This document shows, piece after piece, positions 1 through 8,000 of a stretch of DNA of 48,294 bases (its first letter is position 1; each line of letters begins with the position of its first letter). The position numbers were made by a program, and so were the translations under genes. The notes under the pieces are model-generated. The model made no database searches and was not told the origin of the DNA. It saw nothing but the letters and a program-made list of their open reading frames with translations. The stretch is from UMGS1696 sp964457685 (GTDB lineage Bacteria > Bacillota > Clostridia > Oscillospirales > CAG-272), in assembly GCA_964457685.1 (NCBI GenBank), contig CAYWFS010000009.1, positions 1 through 48,294 of the forward strand, written 5' to 3'.

Positions 1-1043
1 TCCTCGTTTTCGTCAGGCTCGTATGCATAGGAAATATCCTTTATTTCTATGTGACCCTTGACCTCGCCTATATCCACAGTGTCGGGAGAGTCTGTTTCCG
101 GCTTTTCGTCAAGTATCTCGATGAATCTCTCAAAGCCTGTTACGCCGTTCTGATACTGTTCCATGAAGTTTATGAGAGTCATAACGGGGGAAATGAACAT
201 ATTTATCGACACAACGAATGCGGAATAGTCACCGAAGGATATTTTTCCGCTGTAAAGGAAAAGACCGCCTGCAATAAGGACTATTACGTTAAACACATCG
301 GTTACAAATGTAGTACCGGAGTGGAACTGACCCATTGCCTGATAAGCCTCGCTTCTCGCCTTAACGAAGGATTTGTTTCCCTCCTCGAACTTTTCGGACT
401 CTTTTTCGGCATTGGTGAACGCTTTTGTAACTCTGATTCCGGCTATACTGCTTTCAAGAGCCGCATTGATAACGGCAACCGATTTTCTCGACTCGGTAAA
501 AGCACTTCTCATTTTCTTTTTCAGCTTCATTGCCATGAAAAGAAGAAAAGGCACTGCACAGAATATTATCAATGTGAGATAGATATTGATGGTCGAGAGA
601 TACACAAAAGACATAACTACCGACAAGGTGGATATTATTATGTTCTCGGGACCGTGGTGTGCAAGCTCACTTATATCCATAAGGTCGTTTGTCATACGGG
701 ACATTATTTTTCCCGTTTCGTGATTGTCGTAATAGCTGTATGGCAGTCTTTCAAGCTGCTCAAACATATCACGTCTCATTTGTGCCTGCATTTTTACACC
801 CATGACGTGACCGAAATACTGGATAAAGTAGTTCAGTCCCATCTTCACTGCGTAAAGCACAAGAAGCGTCATACCGAATATAACTATCATGCGATAATTT
901 TTGTTCGGTATAAGGTCGTTCAGCATAGTTCTCGTCACCATGGGATAAACTATACCGACAATGGCTACACAAAGCGATGCAAGCATATCGAGAATGAACA
1001 CTCGCTTGTGCGGCTTATAGTAAGATATAAATCTTTTCAGCAT
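1..1043 (-). CDS. ABC transporter, fused permease/ATP-binding exporter (partial, 5' part only)
   Basis: Read on the minus strand from ATG at 1043, with GGAGG five bases upstream (complement of 1049-1053). The protein starts MLKRFISYYKPHKR and shows an exporter-type transmembrane domain: hydrophobic segments near residues 15-35, 50-75, 130-165, 245-265 and 275-295, with a cytoplasmic stretch DNHETGKIMSRMTNDL typical of the type I ABC exporter coupling region. The frame leaves the window after about 347 codons, at HIEIKDISYAY, which is where the nucleotide-binding domain begins. Walker A, the signature and Walker B are therefore outside. It is likely a lipid or drug exporter half-transporter; substrate unknown. 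It has its own promoter and a palindrome that looks like an operator, so it is probably repressor-controlled. Confidence 0.9.
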   Translation of the reverse strand, partial: MLKRFISYYKPHKRVFILDMLASLCVAIVGIVYPMVTRTMLNDLIPNKNYRMIVIFGMTLLVLYAVKMGLNYFIQYFGHVMGVKMQAQMRRDMFEQLERLPYSYYDNHETGKIMSRMTNDLMDISELAHHGPENIIISTLSVVMSFVYLSTINIYLTLIIFCAVPFLLFMAMKLKKKMRSAFTESRKSVAVINAALESSIAGIRVTKAFTNAEKESEKFEEGNKSFVKARSEAYQAMGQFHSGTTFVTDVFNVIVLIAGGLFLYSGKISFGDYSAFVVSINMFISPVMTLINFMEQYQNGVTGFERFIEILDEKPETDSPDTVDIGEVKGHIEIKDISYAYEPDENE

Positions 1044-1057
1044 ACTTTCCTCCGTCA

Positions 1058-1091
1058 ATATAATGTAAATCAAACCGTTTTTACATTATAT
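1058..1091. promoter_or_regulatory. Palindromic operator over the ABC exporter promoter
   Basis: Perfect 12-bp inverted repeat: ATATAATGTAAA (1058-1069) and TTTACATTATAT (1080-1091), with a 10-bp spacer. The right arm covers the -10 hexamer of the minus-strand promoter and the left arm lies in the transcribed leader. This is the geometry of a dimeric repressor site blocking initiation. No regulator gene is adjacent within the window. Confidence 0.6.
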
Positions 1092-1113
1092 CAGCATTTT
1101 TTAATTTTGTCAA
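1085..1113 (-). promoter_or_regulatory. Sigma-A promoter of the ABC exporter
   Basis: On the minus strand: -35 TTGACA (complement of 1108-1113), 17-bp spacer, -10 TATAAT (complement of 1085-1090), preceded by TGA (extended -10). It lies 42 bases ahead of the start codon at 1043. Confidence 0.8.
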
Positions 1114-1192
1114 CAAAAGTTTAAAAATGTCGTCGCAGCTTACATTCCATACAAAGTATCAGTTTTTACATCACTCGGTTGTGCATAAGCTA

Positions 1193-1221
1193 TTGATTTT
1201 TACTCTGTGCTATGATAAAAT
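1193..1221 (+). promoter_or_regulatory. Sigma-A promoter of the fucU-cdd-pdp gene string
   Basis: -35 TTGATT (1193-1198), 17-bp spacer ending in TGA, -10 TAAAAT (1216-1221), about 39 bases before the fucU start. Confidence 0.75.
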
Positions 1222-1259
1222 GTAGCTGTAATGTTATAATTATTTTTTTGGAGGCTACT

Positions 1260-1682
1260 ATGCTTAAAGGTATAAACAAAATCATTTCTCCCGAACTTCT
1301 TATGGTTCTCGACAAAATGGGACACGGAGACGAAATCGTATTCTCCGACGGAAACTTCCCCGGTGAAAGCATCGGAAATATCGTTCTTCGTGCGGATGCT
1401 TGCGGTGTTCCCGAGCTTATGAGTGCGGTTCTCGAGCTTCTTCCGCTTGACGAATACGACAACAACGTATATCTCATGGACAAGACAGAAAAGGACAAGG
1501 ATCTCGAAGTTCCGATTTGGAATGAATACCGTGAAATCGCAAGCAAGCACACCGACAAGGAGCCTGTATTCCTCGAAAGATTTGAGTTCTACGAAAGAGC
1601 AAGAAAGGCATATGCTGTAGTTGTTACAGGCGAAAGTGCTATTTACGCAAACGTAATTCTCAAAAAGGGCGTTGTAAAATAA
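1260..1682 (+). CDS. fucU: RbsD/FucU family sugar mutarotase (L-fucose mutarotase type)
   Basis: 140 residues, the same length as E. coli FucU. ATG at 1260 follows GGAGG at 1250-1254; an upstream in-frame start at 1212 would lie within the promoter and was rejected. Family hallmarks seen: GHGDEIVFSDGNFP (residues 21-34, with H22 and D30), RFEFYERARKAYAVV and the C-terminal YANVILKKGV. These match FucU more closely than ribose pyranase RbsD. The enzyme interconverts alpha and beta anomers of L-fucose (or ribose) for the catabolic isomerase or kinase. No fucose isomerase, kinase or aldolase lies beside it. It is first in a tight co-directional string (4-bp gap to the next gene), so it probably works with sugar or nucleoside salvage. 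Confidence 0.85.
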   Translation: MLKGINKIISPELLMVLDKMGHGDEIVFSDGNFPGESIGNIVLRADACGVPELMSAVLELLPLDEYDNNVYLMDKTEKDKDLEVPIWNEYREIASKHTDKEPVFLERFEFYERARKAYAVVVTGESAIYANVILKKGVVK

Positions 1683-1686
1683 TTCG

Positions 1687-2814
1687 ATGAACGAAAACAA
1701 AACAAATTCCGAAAGGAAAGATGAAATAATCGCCGCACAGCTTGAGCTTATCCGCAAAATGACGGAAAACAACATAAGACGACTGAGCGATGATATTTGG
1801 GGATCTTCAAGAACTCCGTCAAGTAATTCCTCAGCTACCGAAAAGCAGCAGAATGTCACGAATAAGTCTGACGCAGATATTAAAGAAAGCTCCGCAAAGC
1901 CAAACGGGGACTTAACGAAAGCGCCGGACGGTGCGACTGTAACCCCACCGGAATCAACCGAGGATGAGACACCCCCGAAAGAAGATATTGAGGAGCTGAA
2001 AAAAGAGCTTGACTCATATATCGGTCTCGCCGAGGTCAAAAAAGAGGTCAAAAACCTTATCAACATGGCAAGCGTATACAAGCTTCGACTTGACAACGAC
2101 CTCCCGAACCCCGATATGTCGCTTCACCTTGTTTTCTCGGGAAATCCCGGAAGCGGAAAGACGATGATAGCTCGCTTTATGGCAAGAGTATATCATTCTC
2201 TCGGACTCCTCTCAAAGGGAACTCTCACCGAGGTAGACAGAAGCGGACTTGTTGCGGGATATATCGGGCAGACTGCAATAAAGACATCAAAGGTACTTGA
2301 AAATGCAATGGGCGGTGTGCTTTTCATTGATGAAGCGTACACTCTCACCTCGAAAACCGAAAACGACTTCGGCTATGAAGCGGTAGACACAATCCTGAAA
2401 GCAATGGAAGACAATCGTGACGACCTTGTTGTTATCGTTGCAGGCTACACAGATCTGATGGAGGACTTTATCGACTCAAACCCGGGTCTTCGTTCACGCT
2501 TCAACAAATACATAGACTTCGCCGACTATACAGCAGAGGAAATGCTCGATATATTCAAGCTCAACTGCAAAAAAAGCTGTTATGTTCTCGACAGTGATGC
2601 CGAAGAAAAGGTAAAGGAATACTTCTCCCTTGTTTCCGAGGGTGCGGGAGATTTCGGTAACGCAAGAGGAGTAAGAAACTCATTTGAAAAAATCCTCACC
2701 GAACAGGCTAACAGAATCGCCGAAATGGAAAGCGTATCCCGTGACGACCTCATGAAGATAAAATCCGACGACGTTCTTGCGGCACTGTTTGAAGCGGACG
2801 AGGAAGAAGAATAA
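1687..2814 (+). CDS. CbxX/CfxQ (SpoVK-like) AAA ATPase
   Basis: 375 residues. Residues 1-100 are a polar, Ser/Thr/Glu-rich, probably disordered region. The AAA module follows: a leading EELKKELDSYIGLAEVKKEV segment, Walker A GNPGSGKT (152-159), Walker B VLFIDE (211-216) with AYTL, sensor 1 VIVAGYT, and an arginine-finger region NPGLRSRF. This is the architecture of SpoVK/CbbX-type hexameric ATPases, which remodel partner proteins (rubisco activase in autotrophs; unclear in sporulating Firmicutes). It lies 4 bp after fucU and 36 bp before cdd, so it is probably co-transcribed with salvage enzymes. Its partner cannot be named from sequence. The AAA class is certain; the cellular job is unknown. 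Confidence 0.85.
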   Translation: MNENKTNSERKDEIIAAQLELIRKMTENNIRRLSDDIWGSSRTPSSNSSATEKQQNVTNKSDADIKESSAKPNGDLTKAPDGATVTPPESTEDETPPKEDIEELKKELDSYIGLAEVKKEVKNLINMASVYKLRLDNDLPNPDMSLHLVFSGNPGSGKTMIARFMARVYHSLGLLSKGTLTEVDRSGLVAGYIGQTAIKTSKVLENAMGGVLFIDEAYTLTSKTENDFGYEAVDTILKAMEDNRDDLVVIVAGYTDLMEDFIDSNPGLRSRFNKYIDFADYTAEEMLDIFKLNCKKSCYVLDSDAEEKVKEYFSLVSEGAGDFGNARGVRNSFEKILTEQANRIAEMESVSRDDLMKIKSDDVLAALFEADEEEE

Positions 2815-2850
2815 TTTTTATAAGTTTTTCTTATAAACGGAGGGGGAGAA

Positions 2851-3255
2851 ATGGACAAAGCGAAGCTTACGGAGGCGGCAAAAACGGCAATGCAAGCGTC
2901 ATATTCACCGTACTCGGGATTCAAGGTGGGTGCGGCACTCCTTACAAAGGGCGGTAAGCTCTATACGGGGTGCAACATCGAGAATGCCGCATACACTCCC
3001 ACTGTCTGTGCGGAAAGAGTAGCGTTTTTCTCGGCTGTTTCTGACGGTGAGCGTGAATTTGAAGCCATTGCAATAGTCGGCGGAAAGGACGGAAGAATAT
3101 CTTCTTTCACTTATCCGTGCGGAGTGTGCAGGCAGGTTATGCGTGAGTTTTGCACGGACGACTTTCTCATTGTATTGTTCGACGGAAAAAACTACACAGA
3201 GCATACTCTCTCAGAGCTTTTGCCAAGTTCCTTTTCGCCGCAAGACCTAATGTGA
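2851..3255 (+). CDS. cdd: Cytidine deaminase
   Basis: 134 residues, the size of the short homotetrameric zinc cytidine deaminases. Preceded by GGAGGGGGAGAA. The catalytic motif is CAE at 53-55 (zinc-ligand Cys53, proton-shuttle Glu55) and PCGVC at 89-93 (zinc ligands Cys90 and Cys93). The substrate-binding N-terminal motif YSPYSGFKVGAAL is at 18-30. It converts cytidine and deoxycytidine to uridine and deoxyuridine in the cytosol. The next gene is a pyrimidine-nucleoside phosphorylase, the following step of pyrimidine salvage. An AT-only perfect hairpin (2818-2836) sits in the gap before it. Confidence 0.95.
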   Translation: MDKAKLTEAAKTAMQASYSPYSGFKVGAALLTKGGKLYTGCNIENAAYTPTVCAERVAFFSAVSDGEREFEAIAIVGGKDGRISSFTYPCGVCRQVMREFCTDDFLIVLFDGKNYTEHTLSELLPSSFSPQDLM

Positions 3256-3281
3256 TTCCATATTTTCGGAGGTGATATTTC

Positions 3282-4574
3282 ATGCGAATGTACGATATAA
3301 TACTGAAGAAAAAACGAAACGGTGAGCTGTCCGAGGAAGAAATAAAATTCTTTGTGGATGGTCTCACAAACGGAAGCATACCAGACTCTCAAGTGTCCGC
3401 TCTATGCATGGCTATATGCTTCTGCGGAATGAGTGAAAAAGAGACTGCCGCACTCACACGATGCATGACGTATTCAGGTGACACTATCGACCTGTCCTCT
3501 CTCGAAAACACCGTTGACAAGCACAGTACAGGGGGAGTCGGTGATAAAACCACGCTTATTGTGGCTCCTCTTTGTGCCTCTCTCGGTCTCAGCGTTGCAA
3601 AAATGTCGGGAAGGGGTCTCGGTCATACGGGCGGCACGATAGACAAGCTTGAAGCTATACCCGGATATAAAACCTCACTCTCCGAGGACGAATTTCTTTC
3701 TCAGGTTAAAAAAATCGGTGTCTCCGTCATCTCTCAAACCGGAAATCTCACCCCCGCCGACAAAAAGCTGTATGCTCTGCGTGATATTACGGCTACCGTA
3801 GACTCGATTCCGCTCATTGTTTCAAGCATAATGTCGAAAAAGCTTGCGGCAGGGGCGAAAAACATAGTTCTTGACGTAAAATACGGTAGCGGTGCTTTCA
3901 TGAAAACTCCGGAGCAGGCAAAAATTCTCGCCGAGGAAATGGTAAAAACAGGCAAAGCAAACGGAAGACGCATCTCCGCCCTTATAACCGCAATGGACTC
4001 CCCTCTCGGAAACAGCGTCGGAAACTCACTCGAAGTTCTTGAAGCCGTAAAAATCCTGAGAGGTGAGGAAAAAGGTGAGCTATATGAGCTGTGCGTTTTA
4101 CTCGGAGCAAAAATGTACGCTCTTGCGATGAACAAAAGCGACGAAGAAGCCGTATCATGTGCAAAAAACGCACTAGATTCGGGAAAAGCATACATGAAGC
4201 TTCTCGAATGGGTAGTGGCTCAGGACGGAGACATACGTTGTATCGAAAACGACTCCCTCCCCGTCGGAAAAGAAAGACGTGAGCTTTTCGCCTTGCATGA
4301 CGGATATATCTCTCGCATTGACGCAGAGCTGACAGGAAAAAGTGCGTGTCTCCTCGGCTCGGGAAGAACGAACAAAAACGACAAGATAGACATGGGTGCG
4401 GGAATAGTATTCGGTGTCGAGGTAGGACAGCGTGTCTGCCGTGGAGAGCATATTGCAACCCTTTATTCCTCCGACTCACGCAAGCTCGATGAAGCCGAAA
4501 AAACTCTCACAGGTGCCATAGAATACTCAGATAACGAAGTAAAAAAGCTGCCGCTTATCTACGGCATTATATAA
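3282..4574 (+). CDS. pdp: Pyrimidine-nucleoside (thymidine) phosphorylase
   Basis: 430 residues, full length for the family. ATG at 3282 has GGAGGTGA six bases upstream. The phosphate-binding loop KHSTGGVGDKT (80-90) and the family signature SGRGLGHTGGTIDKLE (109-124) are intact. The C-terminal alpha/beta domain is present, with GAGIVFGVEVGQRV. The enzyme phosphorolyses uridine, deoxyuridine and thymidine to base plus (deoxy)ribose-1-phosphate. It sits directly after cdd, giving a cytidine-to-uridine-to-uracil route. Uridine/thymidine dual specificity is typical of Gram-positive Pdp but is not proven here. Confidence 0.95.
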   Translation: MRMYDIILKKKRNGELSEEEIKFFVDGLTNGSIPDSQVSALCMAICFCGMSEKETAALTRCMTYSGDTIDLSSLENTVDKHSTGGVGDKTTLIVAPLCASLGLSVAKMSGRGLGHTGGTIDKLEAIPGYKTSLSEDEFLSQVKKIGVSVISQTGNLTPADKKLYALRDITATVDSIPLIVSSIMSKKLAAGAKNIVLDVKYGSGAFMKTPEQAKILAEEMVKTGKANGRRISALITAMDSPLGNSVGNSLEVLEAVKILRGEEKGELYELCVLLGAKMYALAMNKSDEEAVSCAKNALDSGKAYMKLLEWVVAQDGDIRCIENDSLPVGKERRELFALHDGYISRIDAELTGKSACLLGSGRTNKNDKIDMGAGIVFGVEVGQRVCRGEHIATLYSSDSRKLDEAEKTLTGAIEYSDNEVKKLPLIYGII

Positions 4575-4587
4575 GAAAGGAAAAGCC

Positions 4588-5756
4588 ATGAAAAATTTTG
4601 AACTTTCGGGAATATCCTACAAAGCAAATCTGCACTGCCACACTACTGTATCCGACGGTCAGAACACCCCGGAGGAAGTAAAAAAGCTCTATATGGAGCA
4701 GGGTTACTCGGTAGTGGCGTACACCGACCACAATGCACTGCTTGACCACAGCGACCTTTGCGATGACAAGTTTGTTGCTTTAAACGGCTACGAAATCGAA
4801 GCAAACGAACCGAACTGCAAGGACTACAGCGTAACTCACGTTGCACACATCTGCTTTATCGCAAAGAAAAAGGACAATCTCAGTCAGGTATGCACTACAG
4901 AGGGAAACGTATGGGGAAACGCAAGAAAATACATTCCCGAATTAAAGCTCCCCGACACGGATTACGTCCGCAGATACACTCATGAGGGTGTTTCCGATAT
5001 AATGCACCGCGGCCATGACTCCGGATTCTTTGTAACCTACAACCACCCCACATGGTCTCTCGAAAACTATGCACACTACTCCGGCTACAGCGGAATGGAT
5101 GCAATGGAAATCTTCAACACGGGTTGCTTTGCCGCAGGATTTGACGAATACAACAGTCACTGCTACGACGATTTACTCCTTCAGGGCAAGAAGATATTCT
5201 GTATCGCCGCAGACGACAACCACCAGAACGCAAATACCTACGCTACCAATCCCTCTTGCGACTGTTTCGGAGGATGGGTGTCGATATTTGCGGAAAAGCT
5301 TGAATATGAGGCGATAACAAAGGCTCTCGAAGAAGGACGTTTCTACTGCTCTACAGGCCCCGAAATAAAATCGTTCCGTGTTGAGGACGGATATGCCTAC
5401 ATAACCACCTCCACCGCACACAAGATTTCCTACATTTCCGGCAGACGCAGAACACAGCACAAGACCGTCTTTTACGGAGACAGCGTTTGTGAAGCCAANN
5501 NNNNNNNNNNNNNNNNNNNNNNNNNNNNNNNNNNNNNNNNNNNNNNNNNNNNNNNNNNNNNNNNNNNNNNNNNNNNNNNNNNNNNNNNNNNNNNNNNNGA
5601 CGCAGAACACAGCACAAGACCGTCTTTTACGGAGACAGCGTTTGTGAAGCCAAGTTCAAGATAGAGCCTGACGACGTTTATTTCAGAATAGATGTAACGG
5701 ACGACCACGGTTATCACGCCAACACAAACGCAATATTCACCGAGGATATTTTCTAA
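4588..5756 (+). CDS. PHP-domain metal-dependent phosphoesterase (interrupted by an artificial gap)
   Basis: Starts at ATG 4588 after GAAAGGAAAAGCC. The N-terminal PHP motif is NLHCHTTVSDG (His16, His18), followed by YTDHNAL (46-51) and further candidate metal ligands in TYNHPTW and AADDNHQ. PHP enzymes are metal-dependent phosphoesterases or hydrolases; the substrate here is unknown. The reading frame breaks at the 100-N gap (5499-5598). The 55 bp on each side are identical, and removing 155 bp (gap plus one copy) restores one frame of 338 codons ending at TAA 5754-5756 (...NAIFTEDIF). So the gene is intact and the break is an assembly artefact. It is last in the salvage gene string, 13 bp after pdp. 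Confidence 0.8.
5499..5598. other. Assembly gap (100 N) with 55-bp duplicated flanks
   Basis: 5444-5498 and 5599-5653 are identical 55-bp sequences either side of 100 N. Both copies sit in the same codon phase of the PHP gene, so collapsing them yields one open frame. This looks like two contigs sharing a 55-base overlap that were scaffolded without merging. Confidence 0.93.
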
Positions 5757-5794
5757 ATTCTCCGAGAATATTTTTAAAAATTCACATTTTTGTC

Positions 5795-5823
5795 TTGCAA
5801 TGGATTAGTTTGCGTGATAAAAT
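5795..5823 (+). promoter_or_regulatory. Sigma-A promoter of the aldo/keto reductase gene
   Basis: -35 TTGCAA (5795-5800), 17-bp spacer ending TGA, -10 TAAAAT (5818-5823), 34 bases before the ATG at 5858. Confidence 0.75.
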
Positions 5824-5857
5824 ACTGTTATCTTTATAGAATCGAAAGGAATCGCTT

Positions 5858-6982
5858 ATGCAGTACAGAAAGATTAAAAAGCACGGAATCGAGCTGTCGG
5901 CATTCGGTGTAGGATGTATGAGATTTCCGCTTCTCGAAAACGGAAAGGTGAACGAAGAAGTATCCACCCCCATCATCCGTCATGCCATTGACAACGGAGT
6001 AAATTACATAGATACCGCTTATGTCTACTCGAACAAAAACAACGAGGAAGCCGTAGCTCATGCTCTCCGTGACGGCTACAGAGAAAAAGTGTACCTTGCA
6101 ACAAAGATACCCACATGGGATATTCACTCTCCCGAGGACATGGACAGACTCCTTGACGAACAGCTTGCAAATCTCGAAACCGACCACATAGACTTCTATC
6201 TTGTTCATGCACTCAACCGTGACACATGGGCTAAGGTAAGAGACCTCGGTATCAGAGAATTTCTCACAAGAGCCAAGGAAAGCGGAAAGATAAAGTATGC
6301 CTGCTTCTCGTTCCATGACAACTACGACACATTTATTGACATAATCGACTCCTACGACTGGGATATGTGCCAGATTCAGTACAACTACATGGATATTGAA
6401 AATCAGGCGACAACAAAGGGTCTCGAATACGCAGGCTCAAAGGGTATTCCCGTTGTTATTATGGAGGGTCTTCTCGGCGGTAAGCTTGCAAAGGCTCCCG
6501 ATAATGTACAGGCTCTGTATGATGAGTTCCCCGAGAAGCGTTCTCCAGTTGAATGGGCATTCAGATGGCTCTGCAATCATCCCGAGGTTGCAACGGTTCT
6601 CTCCGGTGTTAACACAATGGAGCAGTGTGACGACAACCTTGCGATATTCGACCGCTGTGAGACAGGCATTATGACTCCTGCCGAAGAAGAGCTTATCGCA
6701 AATGTTCGTGAAGCCTACAGAAGCCGCACAAAGGCAGGATGTACCGCTTGTCGTTACTGTATGCCATGTCCGAACGGCGTTGATATTCCCAGAATCTTCG
6801 CTATTTGGAACAACCGCTTCCTCTATAACGAGCCTCTCAAGGGTAACAGAGACTACAAGAGACTTTGCGATGAGGGACACGGAGCAGACAAATGTGTTGA
6901 ATGCGGTGCCTGCGAGGGTATCTGTCCCCAGCATCTCGGCATAATCGAGCTTCTCAAGAAAGCCGACGAAGAAATGAGATAA
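5858..6982 (+). CDS. Aldo/keto reductase with C-terminal 4Fe-4S ferredoxin domain
   Basis: 374 residues; GAAAGGAA lies just ahead of the ATG. Residues 1-280 form an AKR barrel: VNYIDTAYVYS with Asp52 and Tyr57, LATKIP with Lys83, and LVHALN with His117 give the catalytic tetrad. The C-terminus carries two Cys clusters: CTACRYCMPC (Cys295/298/301/304) and CVECGACEGIC (Cys346/349/352/356), as in anaerobe AKR-ferredoxin fusions. It is probably an NADPH- or ferredoxin-linked cytosolic oxidoreductase; substrate unknown. It is monocistronic between its own promoter and a strong hairpin starting at 6988. Confidence 0.93.
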   Translation: MQYRKIKKHGIELSAFGVGCMRFPLLENGKVNEEVSTPIIRHAIDNGVNYIDTAYVYSNKNNEEAVAHALRDGYREKVYLATKIPTWDIHSPEDMDRLLDEQLANLETDHIDFYLVHALNRDTWAKVRDLGIREFLTRAKESGKIKYACFSFHDNYDTFIDIIDSYDWDMCQIQYNYMDIENQATTKGLEYAGSKGIPVVIMEGLLGGKLAKAPDNVQALYDEFPEKRSPVEWAFRWLCNHPEVATVLSGVNTMEQCDDNLAIFDRCETGIMTPAEEELIANVREAYRSRTKAGCTACRYCMPCPNGVDIPRIFAIWNNRFLYNEPLKGNRDYKRLCDEGHGADKCVECGACEGICPQHLGIIELLKKADEEMR

Positions 6983-7001
6983 AACAAAAAGATGGCTGTG
7001 T
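6980..7001 (+). repeat. 22-bp direct repeat, copy 1
   Basis: Exact 22-bp match to 8001-8022. It begins on the stop codon of the aldo/keto reductase and includes the left arm of a terminator. With the second copy it brackets the AT-rich XRE/membrane-protein pair. Confidence 0.85.
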
Positions 7002-7050
7002 TGAACCTTTCCCCCATTCATCGGGCGGTTCACGTGCCATCTTTATTTTT
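6988..7050. terminator. Bidirectional terminator between the aldo/keto reductase and XRE genes
   Basis: Outer stem AAAGATGGC (6988-6996) pairs with GCCATCTTT (7036-7044). Inner stem TGAACC (7002-7007) pairs with GGTTCA (7027-7032). T-rich tracts follow on both strands. Confidence 0.85.
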
Positions 7051-7267
7051 TTGCTTTAAGCGGATATGGCTTTAAAACTTCCGTTCTTCCGAGAATATAG
7101 TCGGTAGAAGTTTCATACAAATCTGCCAATTTAATCAAAGCTTCTATTGGAATTTGTCTTTTTTCGCTTTCATACTGCGAATACGTATTCTGTTGCACGT
7201 TTAGATATTCGGCAACATAAACCTGAGTAAAATCATGGTCTTCTCTTAGAGAACGTAAACGATACAT
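7043..7267 (-). CDS. XRE-family HTH transcriptional regulator (small)
   Basis: 74 residues, essentially one Cro/C1-type helix-turn-helix: LREDHDFTQVYVAEYLNV (7-24) then TYSQYESEKRQIPIEALIKLADL (28-50), ending in a short DYILGRTE motif. There is no extra sensor or dimerisation domain. The start is ATG at 7267. It is divergent from the membrane-protein gene at 7377, and the 109-bp gap holds both promoters, so it plausibly controls both. The gene is AT-richer than its neighbours and its 3' end overlaps a shared terminator; with the direct repeats this suggests a small acquired cassette. Confidence 0.88.
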   Translation of the reverse strand: MYRLRSLREDHDFTQVYVAEYLNVQQNTYSQYESEKRQIPIEALIKLADLYETSTDYILGRTEVLKPYPLKAKK

Positions 7268-7289
7268 AACACCACCGTTTTTTGCTTAA

Positions 7290-7295
7290 ATTATA
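7290..7295 (-). promoter_or_regulatory. Probable -10 of the XRE regulator gene
   Basis: The minus strand reads TATAAT (complement of 7290-7295), 23 bases ahead of the start codon. The -35 region is not consensus and overlaps the divergent promoter at 7316-7344. Confidence 0.45.
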
Positions 7296-7315
7296 GATTA
7301 TCTGCCATATAGATA

Positions 7316-7344
7316 TTGACTTTTATCTCAATTTGTGATATTAT
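7316..7344 (+). promoter_or_regulatory. Sigma-A promoter of the membrane-protein gene
   Basis: -35 TTGACT (7316-7321), 17-bp spacer ending TGA, -10 TATTAT (7339-7344), about 33 bases before ATG 7377. Confidence 0.75.
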
Positions 7345-7376
7345 TATCGTGAAATCTTTTATAGGGAGACTTTATT

Positions 7377-7922
7377 ATGGCAAACGATGAAACAAGAAGC
7401 ATAACAACCTCTTGTGAAGAAGAACAAACGATAATTGAAGCACATGAACAATTCGGTTGGAGTCTTCACAGTTCCCAAGAGATTATGTCTCAAGTAGGAC
7501 ATTCTACAGATATGGGATATTATGTAGAGCACACCACAACTACTACAAACTATGTAAAGCTCGTATTCAAACGCGACAGAGATTTTCCAAACGCAGACAA
7601 AATTCGCCCTCTTGAAGACGAGTACTGGGATAATTTTGCCATGCGTTACACAGTTCCAAAAATATTGCCCGGAAAAATACTTAAAGGATTTGCTATCTTA
7701 TATATTGTCGGCGGCATTTTTAGGTACTATTTTGAACACAATATACTGGATTTACTTTTTGCAGTTACTATCGGTCTTCTGCCAACATTAATACGTTATT
7801 TTTTCTACTACAAGCCAAAAGCAAAAAAAGCAGAACTAGCATTTGAACGGTGTTGCGAGATTTCTGAATCTGTCGAAGAAATAAATCGTGCATATTCTCA
7901 TAAAAGTCTCAATAACAATTAA
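7377..7922 (+). CDS. Hypothetical membrane protein
   Basis: 181 residues; ATG at 7377 after AGGGAGA. Residues 1-95 are polar and probably cytoplasmic, with FGWSLHSSQEIMSQ and a Thr-rich HTTTTTNYVKLVFKRDRDFPN segment. Two transmembrane helices follow (about 103-120 and 124-143), then a basic KPKAKKAE stretch and a short helical tail. It resembles a recurrent class of small Firmicute membrane proteins of unknown function, by recollection of motif style only. Gene composition is AT-rich compared with the flanking genes. It is divergently paired with the XRE regulator; no catalytic motif seen. Confidence 0.75.
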   Translation: MANDETRSITTSCEEEQTIIEAHEQFGWSLHSSQEIMSQVGHSTDMGYYVEHTTTTTNYVKLVFKRDRDFPNADKIRPLEDEYWDNFAMRYTVPKILPGKILKGFAILYIVGGIFRYYFEHNILDLLFAVTIGLLPTLIRYFFYYKPKAKKAELAFERCCEISESVEEINRAYSHKSLNNN

Positions 7923-7930
7923 TTAAAAAA

Positions 7931-7992
7931 ACGAGATTAAATTCCATAAAAGTTGACAACAAGCCATTGTTAATTGGCAATTAAAATCTCGT
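7931..7992 (+). terminator. Large inverted repeat after the membrane-protein gene
   Basis: ACGAGATT (7931-7938) pairs with AATCTCGT (7985-7992) around a 46-base loop, just past the stop codon. There is no clean T-tract, so the terminator role is uncertain. Confidence 0.4.
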
Positions 7993-8000
7993 GGGTATTG

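Noticed and set aside
51..1124. 357-codon open frame on the plus strand at the left edge
   Set aside because: The opposite strand encodes a clear ABC exporter with RBS and promoter; the plus-strand translation has no family features.
2818..2836. Perfect TTATAAG/CTTATAA hairpin as a terminator between the AAA ATPase and cdd genes
   Set aside because: AT-only stem without a following T-run; more likely a weak mRNA structure within one transcript.
5444..5653. 55-bp duplication as a true direct repeat or target-site duplication
   Set aside because: It flanks exactly 100 N, the same 55-bp length recurs at the second gap, and collapsing it restores the gene; an assembly overlap explains it.
7931..7992. 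Inverted repeat as a second invertible element
   Set aside because: Arms are only 8 bp and the enclosed 46 bp contain no promoter; a mRNA 3' hairpin is simpler.
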